A DNA stretch of 64,000 nt. Source: Echinarachnius parma. Taxonomy: Eukaryota; Echinodermata; Echinoidea; Clypeasteroida; Echinarachniidae. Shown one piece after another: positions 1 to 12,200 of this stretch (within the stretch, counting starts at the first letter, position 1; the number at the start of each line of letters is the position of its first letter). The position numbers were made by a program, and so were the translations under genes. A model generated the notes under the pieces. The model was not told the DNA's origin, made no database searches, and worked only from the letters and a program-made list of their open reading frames with translations. The stretch lies in contig JBAMJV010003793.1 in NCBI GenBank assembly GCA_037951105.1, positions 1-64,000 on the forward strand, read 5' to 3'.

Positions 1-243
1 CAAATGTGGGCTTCACAATACCTTTACAAGAATATGTACAATATTGTTGTAATATTATGCTTAATCAGTTAAACGCCATTATTGACCGATATATAGGTTG
101 GTGGAGGGACGCATTCGTTTTTCATTCGTAGAATCCAAATTACAGGGCTTTCAATCTGGATTTTTGTGTGTGTGTTATATATCCCCATCCGTCTACTGGA
201 AACTGTTCAGACGATTTGTAAAATGCGGACAGTCCCTTTAATG
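1..243. repeat. Right part of a dispersed element (copy A)
   Basis: Bases 1-120 are nearly identical to 25066-25185, including the phrase ending in GGTTGGTGGAGGGACGC. The right border GGACAGTCCCTTTAA at 230-244 is the inverted counterpart of TTAAATGGACTGTCC at 24671, suggesting terminal inverted repeats of a roughly 0.6-kb element cut by the window edge. Confidence 0.6.
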
Positions 244-540
244 CTTATATAATGCTGAGTCAAACTAGATGAAAATCTAGAAAATTAATTTTTCCGACTT
301 TCATTTCTTCTATCCCTGACGGGTCACATATAATGTCCTGGACGACCTTGGACACAGTATTACTGGTGACCGTTATAATACGACTGGGATGTCAAGATAC
401 ACTTTGTTAGGCAGCATACCTCGATCTGCAGAGGTACAAATGTACTTGCACTGGTGATGAAGACAGTGGGCTAGTCATATTTCACAGGTATGATATGGTT
501 ATAGACAGTTACTGGTAATTTCTGTCTTTTAAACCTGGAC

Positions 541-856
541 TACTGCTGCCCCGAGCATGGTGGCTTAGCGGTTAGAGTGTCCGCCTCATGCACGGGAGGT
601 CCCGGGTTCGAACCCAGACTGGGTCATACCAAAGACTTTAAAAATGGTACCTTCTGCCTTCTAGTCAGACACTCGGCATTTATAGAACGGAGAAGGGAAA
701 GTTAATCACACGAGTTACCAGAGGACTAGCCCCATTCTGTAACTTTCGCTACATTTAGTAGACGTGTGGCCTAGGGCTATTGAAACAGAGATAGGCGCCG
801 CCTTATGTGCCAACATTGGTACGGGAAAGACTTTAACTTAACTTACTGCTGCCCCG
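541..856 (+). mobile_element. tRNA-derived SINE with 13-bp target-site duplication
   Basis: A tRNA-like head has box A TGGCTTAGCGGTTAGAGTG at 561-579 and box B GGGTTCGAACCC at 604-615; a non-tRNA body follows to about 843. The same 13 bases, TACTGCTGCCCCG, occur at 541-553 and 844-856, a target-site duplication as left by LINE-driven insertion. A diverged body fragment recurs at 3324-3410. Confidence 0.8.
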
Positions 857-1403
857 CTGGCCTTCATGTTGAAGATTTTTCCCAGAGATCTATTATTAAC
901 ATTTCCAATACTTTACACATAGCCAAAACAATGAACTTCTGCCCCTTTGAATTCAGCCCCCAAAAAGTAAGGGTTGGTTGTGTTATGGTCTCACACGCCT
1001 GCGATCACCTGTCATTAGCTGCGATATAACAATAGAACCTTTGAAGAGCGAATCATGTAAACAAATACTCAAACGTCTCAATCAAATGCAATTTTCACAA
1101 TAATTTTGGCCTAATTCGCATGTATCGCCACAGATGAGATGTATCGCTTATTTTGGATTTTCAAAATTGAATTTATCGTGCTAAATAAGCCTGGATTGGG
1201 TCATTGATCAAACAATAGCACAACTGGTCATGAGGAACGCATGCGCCCTGCGTTCTCTTCTCATCGCAGGTAATGGCAGGTGATCGCAAGATCAGAGTAT
1301 CGTGTTTTGAATATGTTTAAAATCCTAGCTGCGATCAAAACAAAAGAGTGATGGCAGGAGGTAGAGCCCCCTCAAATTGAGGAGTTATTTGTGCTATTGT
1401 GTA

Positions 1404-1612
1404 CAGGGGCGGATCTAGCTTTTTGCTAAGGGGGGGGGGGGGGGTGGGGGTTGACCCAATAACGATGCGGATACTGTGTGGGTCTTAACACATTATGGCG
1501 TTTTTCTATGCACATCACATTTTCACTTGGCAGCCCAAGGGGGGGGGGGGGGTGGTTTAAACCCCCTAAACCCCCCCTCCCCCCCCCCCCCCCCCCTGTA
1601 GATCCGCCACTG
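1404..1612. mobile_element. GGCGGATC-type MITE with poly-G/poly-C interior
   Basis: Ends CAGGGGCGGATCTAGC and its approximate inverse GTAGATCCGCCACTG. The interior holds G runs of 14-18 and a C run of about 20. The same end opens the repeat at 21843 that leads into the 43-bp satellite. Confidence 0.6.
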
Positions 1613-1804
1613 GTGTATCACACATTGCGTATTGTCCCTTAGCCATCTGGTTGCACTTGACCAAACAAGCTCATAGCAACTATTCATGAGTTGGCCCCAA
1701 TGCATATCCCTGAATATCTAGGGCAAGCCTCTAAAAATCCACTCTTATTGATGTGCATAGTATGCAAGTCAATGAGAGCGTATGTGAGTGATGTGAGACT
1801 GTAT

Positions 1805-2236
1805 GTGATCTTACACCACAAAACGACCGTTAGGTCCCTCGGATAGTTTCTCTGTTATTAGTTAAAATAATCAAATTTGGTTTAAAATATGAGATTTAGG
1901 ATTTTTGTATTTCCTGAATGAAGGTCTTTTAATCTACCTTCTGTGCAATTTTGACCTTCAGAAATCATTTTTAAATATGTTTTTTATTGAACAACAATTA
2001 TCTTATAACAGCGCTTAAAGGGATGCCAATCTTTGAAGTGGCCAGTTTCTCTCTTGTTTTAAATCTGCTTCAGCCATTTACCAAATCTTTGGCGCTCATT
2101 TTCAGAGGGTTTGGCCTGTCTGAATATGACAAGTTATATACAATTTTAAAGATAATGACTTCTACCGTTATGTCATATGAAAATCAGCATAATTCATTTT
2201 CCTAGACTTATTGGTCGTTTTGTGGTGTAAGGTCAC
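1805..2236. mobile_element. MITE with TIR GTGATCTTACACCAC
   Basis: Left end GTGATCTTACACCACAAAAC followed by GACC; the right end is its near-perfect inverse ending GGTGTAAGGTCAC. 432 bp, no coding frame of note. Non-autonomous DNA element; superfamily not determined. Confidence 0.75.
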
Positions 2237-2455
2237 ATATTGTAGTCCTGTGTATTGTCTCTGGTGTATTGCATTTTCCTTTACAAAATTATTGTAAAAC
2301 AAGGTGAAATCTAATGTTTGAAATTGCTCTCTCAGCCAGAGTATTTTTCAGTCTGTGATGAGAGAAAACTGTGCCCAAGTATTTTTTTTTACCCATCTGG
2401 AATGGATTAAATAACTGTATAACTCAGGATCCCATGATTGGATAGCATGCTCTTT

Positions 2456-2728
2456 ACTTTTTGTCGAGCCCACCGAGGTGGAGGGAGACTAAGGGATCCG
2501 TCCGTCGTCTGTCGGTGACCCTTACAAAAATTTGAATAACTTTCCAACCCTGCATCTGTTTGTAACCAAAATTGATTGGTACATGTAGGTGCCCTATATT
2601 TGCCTCCATGATGTTTTGGTTTCAAAGTAGGTCAAAGGTCAAATGTGAAAGTTTACCTGTGTGTGTTGGTTTTTTGCATGAGTGCGCACAAGTGGGCGAG
2701 ACACATTACGGCTATCGCCTTGTTTCTT
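2456..2728 (-). repeat. Dispersed repeat bounded by GTCGAGCCCACCG and ACAAGGCGATAGCC
   Basis: The same family, in opposite orientation, is at 37340-38095 and 50636-51195. It carries a GGACGGACG-type stretch and TTTGACCT half-sites. Intron/upstream sequence of the plus gene; no gene seen. Confidence 0.65.
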
Positions 2729-2899
2729 TCAAGTCTTGCACATCTTTAAAAACCAAATGTGCGTATATTGGACCTACAGTTAAAATGACCCGTTGTCTGT
2801 TTGTCAACCCGAAAATTGCTCATTTGTGTGATATGTGTACAAAACATAGGGAAATATTATATTTCTTAAAATCAGATGAAACATTGGTTATTTAGTTTT

Positions 2900-3514
2900 T
2901 TTCATTGTTGGTGTTTGTTTCAGGGCTCTAAATAGTTAAATAATAGTAAGAAATAATATAAATAACAACAAAAATGACATACATACATTGTAAGTAAAAA
3001 AAAAAAACAGTAAAAAACATAAGAAATATGCTGGCTCTCCCAAAACATTTTGTTGTATTATTATTCCAACTGGTCATAATATAATTATGTACATGTAGTG
3101 AAAACCAATGTTTAATTATTTTAAATATATGATTTATGGGGGGAAAATGTGAATTTCATGACTTATATCTGCATAAATTACTCTAAATATTTGAATGATT
3201 ATGAGTGAAATAAAACAAATAAATACCGTAGTAATATATACACTATTTGACATTCGTGCAAATTATCGCAGCGATCAGGCATTTCATGGATGAGATCTGA
3301 AGGGGGGGGGGGGGGGGGGGGGGCATAGTGGCATTTTATATAGAATGGAGAAGGGAAACACAGAATTATCCCCTTCTTTAACTTTCACTACGTAAAGTAG
3401 ACATGTTTTCTTTAATGTGCCAATTTGGCATGAAAGGGCTTAAACATTTCAATAATTAATATATATGGACCTATATTGTTGCCTCCACTTGTGATTGTCT
3501 GTTTTTCAATGCAG
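2900..3514. other. AT-rich noncoding stretch before exon A
   Basis: Nothing coding seen. Contains a 22-base G run at 3302-3323 and a diverged fragment of the 541-856 SINE body (3324-3410). Confidence 0.5.
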
Positions 3515-3615
3515 CCGTCTACGATTAGCAGTTGGGAGGATACATCTGTCGGAAGTACCCAATCTGATCAGGGACATTGCTCTTCAGAGGCCAAACAATC
3601 CGGATGAACACAGTG
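3515..3615 (+). CDS. HELZ2: HELZ2-like plus copy, exon A
   Basis: Reads RLRLAVGRIHLSEVPNLI and ends PNNPDEHS. Homologous to minus exon 50213-50313, same length and phase. Acceptor CAG, donor GTATGT. Confidence 0.85.
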
Positions 3616-6249
3616 GTATGTGTGATTGCTTGTTTGAGTTTGTTTGTCTTTCATCTAGCATTTAATTTACAAGGAGCAACATGTAAATGTGATGGTTGGA
3701 AATGTAACAAGCAATGTATATGTTATTTTATATTCCACATACTAAGAATCTTGCTCTACGATTGGTCAAAAGTTAATCTCGTGATGAAATATAGTTTCGC
3801 CCATCGTTACACTCTGTAGATATCTTGGGTGAAAGTGCGTTGCACTCACTAGATAAAAAGTACTATCTACACTCCGCGGTTGCATTGAATTGAATACCAA
3901 TAAGTGGCGCGATAATTATAACTCTATGCGCGCGAATTACAAATTTAATTGTATTCGTTGTGCATACGGTATACGTAGTACACTGCATACGCTATGCACT
4001 GTACATCAGAGGTGTCGATCAGCTGTTCGGAAAACACAATGCATTGGCCGGGGCGAGCATTGTTTGTGAACAATTGCATTGTGTTTTCCGAACAGATCGA
4101 CGCCCCTGTTGTATATCGTACACACACCGTTTGCATGCTGATAATTGCTCGTTCTGTGTGCTCTACTAAAATGGCGGCCACAAACATAAGGTTTGAGCTT
4201 TTGGATGAGGATGAAATGGACACATTTTTACTGGAGAGTGAAAGTAAAAATACAAAGCGACAACAAGTTCAGCCTGAAAGTGTTCCAAGATTATTGCGAT
4301 GCTGGAAGCATACATTTTGACCAACTGTCTGACATGGACTTGAAATCGCTAGACCAAGTGTTGGGGAGATTAAATATGCTGGTGTGAAATCGCGAAATGG
4401 TGAGTCATACAGTAAGAAATCTCTACAAGCTTTGCGGTATGGTCTGCAGAGACATTTTTTGAATTTGCGAGACATAGACATTATCAAGGATACCAACTTT
4501 GCGAAATCTGGTCGAGTGTTCAAAACTGTTATTCAGAAACTCAAGGAAGAGGGGAAAGCCAATGTAAAACATCATATACCTGTCAGTGAGGCCGACATGA
4601 ACACGATTCAAGACAGTCTAGACCAGGACTCTCCTTGTGGACTACAGCGTAAAGTTTTAACTGTTGCCGTTGGAGCTTACATTTCGCCATTAACTTTGGA
4701 ACTATATGGAATTTCATGGAATAACATTGTCATTATTGGTAAGTAGATCAAACCTCGTAACAAAGTAACAGTAGACTATACTAATAAGTAATAGATCTAG
4801 AACTAGAAGAAGTCCGATGTGGAATATAAAGCAAATAATCACCTTTTGGTTTCAGGCGATGGCAAACTATCACTTCCTCGGCGATCTGGATGTAGCTATC
4901 TTTCCTCAGCTTCGCTTCAGAAAGATAGCTACATCCAGATCGCCTCGGAAGTGATAGTTTGTGCCATAGCCTTCACCAACGGTAATTATTTGCTTACTAT
5001 CCCCCAGCAGCAGTATGCTGAAGGGGGATATACATGTACTTTGGATTCAACAGCGTTACGCCTCCGCCGCCGCGTCCGCGGCATATTCTTGTGTGCGCTC
5101 TAACTACCACATTTCTTGACGGATTTCTTTCAGATTTTGTATGGAGGTGTATCTTGGTATAATCTAGACACCAACAATTTTTGGTGATGCTGCCCCCAGT
5201 GTTCCATCTTTTATAGGGTTAAAGGCCATATTTTTGTGGATGGTTTGTGTGCGCTCTATAGGCCACATTTCTCAAGGGATTTTGAATGAAGGTGTATCTT
5301 TGTATAATCTACAAGCCTATAGATGTTCGTGATGCTGCCTCCAATGTTCCGTCTTTTATAGGGTCAAAGGTCATATTTTGATAGATGTCTTGTGTGCACT
5401 CTAGTGTGCGGTCTAACTGCCATATTCCTTGACGGATTTCTTTCAAATTTTGTATTGAGGTGTATCTTGGTATAATCTACACACCTACAATTTCTGGTGA
5501 TGCTGCCCCCAGTGTTCCGTCCTTTATAGGGTCAAAGATCATTTGTGTCTTTTGTGCGCTCTTACTGCCACATTTCTTTCAAATTTTGTATGGAGGTGTA
5601 TCTTTCCAAAATCAACACATCTTTTATAGTGTTTAGTGATGCTGCCACCCATGTTCCATCTTTTGTAGGGTCAAAGGTCATTTTTAGCTCATCCGGCCCG
5701 AAGGGCCCGATGAGCTTATGCCATGGCGTGGCGTCCGTCGTCCGTCCGTCCGTCCGTCCGTCCTTCCGTCCTTCCGTCCTTCCGTCCGTCCGTCCGTCCA
5801 CAATTTTCAAAATGCTTCTTCTTCGTTATTTTTCAACCGATTTTGATTCTGATTGTTTCATAAGATAGGGCTAGGAGGGGGATTTAAAACTTCTACACAG
5901 AATCGTGAAATTCATTATATATGCTAATTTATGCAAATTTATTCGAAATCACAAAAAATGCTTCTTCTCCTTCATTTCTTGACCGATTTTGATTTGGTTT
6001 GCTTTATCTGGTAGAGCTAACTTTGGTACACTAAACTTCTACACAGAATTTTGAAATTTTTCTCCATTAATTAATTAGGGTAATTTATGCAAATTTATTC
6101 CAAAAATCACAAAAAATGCTTCTTCTCCTTCATTTCTCGACCGATTTTGATTTGGGTTGTTTTATCTGGTAGAGCTAACTTTGGTACACTAAACTTCTAC
6201 ACAGAATTTTGAAATTTTTCTCCATTAATTAATTATGGTAATTTTGTAT

Positions 6250-6290
<41 letters not shown>

Positions 6291-9200
6291 TTATTTATTT
6301 ATTTATTTATTTATTATTATTATTATTTTTTTTTTTAATTTATTTATTATTTTTTTTAAATTTATTTTTTTTAAATTAATTAATTAATTTATTTATTTTT
6401 TTTCCCATGTCCCTTCTGGGGCGTCAAATTTATATTTTTTTCACTCTAATTTTTTTTAAATTAATTTTTATGTCCCTTCCAGGGCATCACATTTTTATTT
6501 TTTGACCAGTTGAAAAGTGTACCACATGAAATTTGCGATATTTGATGTTGCGAGATGGCGGATGAGCGCTACGTCATTGACGTTCTGGTCATATTTCTTG
6601 ACAGATTTCTTTCAAATTTTGTATGGAAATGTATCTTGGTACAATCTACAAATTTATATTTGTTGATGTTGCTGCCCTCGTTCCGTCCTTTACTACGGTC
6701 AAAGGTCATGTGTCTTTTGTGTGCTCCAACTGCCAATTTTCTTCATGGAATTTCTTTCAGATTTTGTATGGAGGTGTGTCTTAGTCAAATCTACACATTG
6801 TAAGTGTTTGGTGATGCTGCCACCTGTGTTCATATTTTGGTGGCTGTCTTGTGTGCCTTCTGCAGGCTCTGCAGGTCACATTTCTTGACAGATTTCTTTT
6901 GAATTTTCTATAAAGATGCATTATACTACACACATATTGTTTTGGTGATGCTGCTCCTAGTCTTGCCAATTGTCTGGGCCACTGGTGACGATCTCTACGT
7001 CATCGTTTTGTTTGAGGGAGGGGAGGGATATCTTTGTCCCTCCTTCGAACATAAGGATAATGCAAAAATAGCTGCCAGTGCTGGGGGATACATTCTCATT
7101 GCGCGGCAATGGAAATTTCTAGTTTTGCATGCAGTTTAGTGTGAATTCATGGATGAAATTTTACAATTTTACAATCGAGCGTTGAAAAGGGTTTCAGGGA
7201 CTAACATTCATCACAAGAGCTTTCTTGCTCAGTTTGTAGAGCGCCAGTTTAGCAATCAGAAGGTCTCGGGTTCGAATCTAAGGGAAGCCTTATTCTCTTT
7301 GCTCAATTTAATTCTCATTTTCATTTAAAAGGATGTTACATCAATACTTTTTTACTCCATATGTCTGTAGCTGTGTACTTCATGTAAAACAGATCCATTT
7401 TTGTTTCGGTCATGTTAATCAGATGCAACGCTAAGGACCCTGATGCGGGAAGCAAGACGGATCAATGACCTCACTGTCCGTAACATATCTCTGAAGCTGC
7501 TCAACCCGTCACAGTGTATGGCTGTCAAGAAGGCACTCACTAGTACTTTCTCGGTTATACAGGGTCCGCCAGGTAAGTGGGCTATTTACGAACCTTTTCA
7601 TCTCTCTCTGCATACTTTGCACACAGACTATCAAGGTGAGAGTCACGTCATTCTCCTACATGTAGGTCATACAGGTTCCACCAGGTATGTACACTACAGG
7701 GTGTCTCAAAAAGAATGGTACAGTTGGAAAATATTTTTTAAAGGTATGAAGGTAATTTGAAAAACATACATATTCGGTGTCATACTAAAGAGGAATGAAT
7801 AGGCTTTCTGGTGTTTGTTTTTATCTCAGCTTAGGGTTCATAAGTCGTTAGATATGGTCATTTGTTTGCAAAAATTTTGAAATCCACTTTGTGTCAATTT
7901 ACGTGATGTGCATATGGGTCATTCTTCGATAAGTGTATATTTTCGACCATCGTGAGATCGTGAAAATCAAAACTGTTTCTCCACTTTCTTTCTGTGTGTT
8001 TAATATATGTTAACATCTGTAGATTAGGGAAATATGGTTTGGCGCGATCTTTAATGGGGCTATGTAATATTTTTGGGGGTTTTATTAACATGTACACTGT
8101 TAATGCGTCATCTCCGTCACAACATTTTTGCACAACTAGATCGTCGCATTTTAACTGAAGAACATAATTCACTTCTTATTCAATCTTTGTTTGGAAAGAA
8201 AGGGTGACTGTGAAAAGAAAAAAAAACATTGGTCAACCATAATCACATTTTTTTCTCTAGAGCCACCATTTATACTTGCCTTGCTGAATAAATAGTGAAT
8301 TTTGCCAAATAGTTTTGCTTTCAATCAGTGTTATGAAATTTTCTCAGGAAATTAGGATGAAGAGAGGTACATGATTACGAGTAAATAGATCGCTAAAAAT
8401 ACCAATACAAATATTTTTTACCAGAGTATAATCTTTGTTGAAATTTATGCATTTGAACTCAGCGTGACGGAGATGACTGAAGCATGACGGAAATGACTGA
8501 AGCGTGTATTTAACATGTTTAAGAATACATTATAATCACATGTTATATAATAATCTAAAATTCATGCAAACTAAGCTTTGTCATATAATATTTGTCAATT
8601 TTGAACAACATTGTGTGTCAATTAACTGAGTTGACAATCCAACTAAAACTCACCATCTCAGTCACAAAAGAGCCGTGACGGAGATGACGCGTGACGGAGA
8701 TGACTATCAGACACATTTAAAGCACCGATAGCTAATGACAATGTATTTAATACAAATGAGCGATAGTGATGTATGGTTGTTCCGTGGGCACATTCATACA
8801 AATGATTAGAAATTCAATCTAACATCTTTATCTAGCTAATATCAATCGTTCGGAGATGATGATCATCATCTCCGTCACGAAAAAAACGTGACGGAGATGA
8901 TGCGTGACGGAGATGACATTCAGACACATTTAAATCGCTGATAGCTTATAGCAATGTATGCAATACAAATAAGCGATAGTGTTGTATAGTTGTTCCGCGG
9001 GCACATTCATACAAATGATTAGAAATTCAATCTAATATCTTTATCTAGCTAATATCAAGCGTTCGGAGATGACGCTTAATAAAGGTACGGACCTGGTTTT
9101 TGACAAAGATCTCAAAAAAACAATGTTACTTACCTATAGACCGGGAAAAAAACGTGTCTCTTCTTTCTACTACCTAGTCACCCGACATGTTGCCACCACG

Positions 9201-12200
9201 ATCACTCAAATTTAGCATATTTTTGTACCGTAGATGACGGACTCAAAATGCGTGACGGAGATGACGCAAAATATCGGGACACACAAAACAGATTCCTTTT
9301 TTTTTCTTTTTTTTTTAATCGTTGCATGTGTGCGTATTTAATCTTGGTATTCGTAGTAAACTCATAAAATTGAATTTATTAAGGTATATTAGGACAAAAA
9401 ATATGCATCTTTTTTGAAATGCTATATTATGATATTTTTACATGATGCCATCGTGACATGCGATTTTGAGGGGGGTGGAACATTAAAAAAAATAATATAA
9501 AAAAAAGTATAAGAGTTATCACTTTACTTTTTTTTGTATTAGTTGATTTTTTACTTACTTGTAAGTCAACACAAAGAGATAACAACAAAAAAGCTTTAAT
9601 TCTTTTTCTATGCGACACCAAAGTAGCGGGACCCAAAACTATACACTTATCGAAGAATGACCCATATACCAATATGTAATAATTTTTAGATAAAAATGTA
9701 GCATGTATTATCAATTGGCTAAATGTGGTGCGTAAATATATTGTTACCAATGTCTAAATTCAATTTCAATAGATTTCACTCCTTTTGTTGGTTCAACAGA
9801 GGCTTTAACCCTAATCCCACTGGGGGGGGGGGCCTTTTTGGCCCCCCCCTGTCGTTTTTTTCGACGTGCTTCTAGACCGTTTGGAATTTCACGTTCAAAC
9901 TTCATGACTATTTTCTCTCAAGTCTCTCGCATGTTTTGATATATAATTCACCCCGGTCGGACCTGTAGAACTGATTTTAGAGGTCGATAATTGCTCGTCC
10001 GTCACGAAAAAATGTAATTTTTGTACAGGTTTCTATGTAATTCCTATATCCGATGCCATGCAAACTCCAAATCTGTTATAATTGTTACTTTGAATTATAA
10101 TTTGTATTATTTCTTTGTTATTAGTTGAATTCATACACTTCAGAGATAAATTCTTCTTTAAAAAAAAACAACAACAACAACAAAACAATAAAATACATAA
10201 GAATGAAACCAATGTGGATAAATCCGGGAATACTAATTTGCTAAATTTATGCAAATTAGTGATATATTTTATCACCATAAAAAACATGGATATGATGAAT
10301 AACATCATTTGAAAGTATTTTTACAGAAAACCTGAAGAAATCCTGTAATTTCTTTTGATTTTAGATGAAAATCCCAATTTTTTCCCAAATTCGTCAAAAA
10401 TTTGCATATTCAAAATTTTAATTAATTATTAAAAAAAATAATATTGGTCCAATTTTTTTTTCTTTTACATATTCTTATTCTACTTGTCTTGTTTTACGTG
10501 TGTGCCAATTTTCAAGTCGATCGGTCCATTCGTTGCCGAGATTTGAGGGGGGGGCCAAAACAGCACCCCCCCCCCCCCCCCCCTCCCCCCCAGTGGACTC
10601 AAGTGACCAAAATAACCCAGTGGGATTAGGGTTAAAATCGTCAAAGATTTGTCTACTGAAGTAGTGTTTGAGCATTAATGTGTTTTATTACAATGCGAGC
10701 CTTAGCTACACTTTACAATCAGATATCCCTTGAGGAAACTCTCTTTATGGTCTAGATATTCGAACGCAAAGCCTGACAAATGTCTACAATCAATTACAGG
10801 AAAACAGTAACAAGGCAAACGCCTTTAGCTTTGCGACACCATTCAGAACTGTCAAAAGTGTTAGGAATATGAGGGGATCAGAATCCTGAATCAAGGTCAA
10901 TTTGGAAGAACTCTATCCAGAAAATTTGCTTTTTAGGGAGATTTTACCATATTTCACCACAGTTAAGCCTTCCAGCGTCTGCAGTGACAAATATAATTGT
11001 ACTCTAGCCATTATTACATCGTTATAATATCATAATTCTTAATGAGAAGATCAAACGTGTGCAACAAATGTCCGACGCCATTTTCAGTGCAAATACGCAA
11101 ATCTGCAAAAATAGGTTTTTGGTATTTTCGTATTCATCAGACTTTATTTGAGATCCGCTGAATGGAAATACGTCATACAAAGAGCATCTGAAAGCATAAC
11201 TCTTCCTCTGTATAAATATGGTAGCAAATAATATGTAAAATGATCATATTATCATATTTTAATAATTTTTTTCCTGACTGTACCATTCTTTTTGAGACAC
11301 CCTGTATATTCAAACCCTTTTATCTAACGTTGCATGCACTCGCACAAACACATACACACCTAGACTAACACATTTAGTCAGACAACTCTCACTAGTTAGG
11401 AAATAATGAATAATTTTGCATGAGATAGCGCACGTCTATTTGCACGAATTGTGCAGCCTCACCAGCCTATTCAACGAGCTGTGAAGCTGTGAGTTGAATA
11501 GGCTGGTGTTATATAATACCTTCTTGGTTATACAGGATCCACCGGGTATGTACACTATATATTCAAACCCTTTTATCTTTCATTGCACGCACGCGCACAA
11601 ATACATACAAAACTAGACTAACACATTTAGTCACGGAACACTTACCAGGACCTTCTTGGTTATACAGGGTCCACCTGGTAGGTGGTACTATGTTTGAACC
11701 CTTTTATCCTCTTTCTCATACAAGACTACCCACAGATAAACCAACAATGCTCACTAGTACCTTCTAGCTTATACAGGGTCAACAGGGTAAGCAGGATACT
11801 CTATAGATACAAATACAAATTGGGGCTGGAATTCACAAAACAGGCTAATTAGACTGAAACTATTAAGTGCTGCTTGAGTGTAAAAAGTCAAAATATTGAT
11901 CGTGATGGATCACAAAGATTTAAGTCTCAACATACCAATAAATATGGAAATGAGGCCACTTATGAGGGACTTAAAATCTTTTTTGAAACACTACCCAGGC
12001 TGTTCTAACAGCTCGTCACATGGTCGTCAGGAGAGAAACATCCATGAATTATATTTAGTCAGCAAACCAGTCTAATCCCAATTTTCTTTGATTAATTTTT
12101 GTCTCAAATGTTGTTTGACAGGTACGGGTAAAACTCTGACAGGGTCCTACCTGGCTTACTTCTTTGCGCAACTCAACAAACAGCTTCAGACAACAGGTGA

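Larger units (their letters stand above)
7697..11304. mobile_element. Composite non-autonomous DNA transposon, 28-bp perfect TIRs, TA target duplication
   Basis: Perfect 28-bp inverted ends at 7697-7724 and 11277-11304 (CAGGGTGTCTCAAAAAGAAT, then GGTACAGT), each abutted by TA (7695-7696 and 11305-11306). TA duplication fits Tc1/mariner-type integration. No transposase frame remains. Two other inverted-repeat elements lie inside (7912-9667 and 9804-10636). The sequences left and right of the insertion rejoin into one duplicated splice-site unit. Confidence 0.85.

Noticed and set aside
4384-4746. 120-codon frame as an intact gene
   Set aside because: It has no ATG, and matching N-terminal sequence continues upstream in other frames, so it is part of a broken recombinase copy.
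7212-7286. Functional tRNA gene
   Set aside because: A and B boxes are present but stems pair poorly and there is no T-run terminator; kept only as a tRNA-like repeat.
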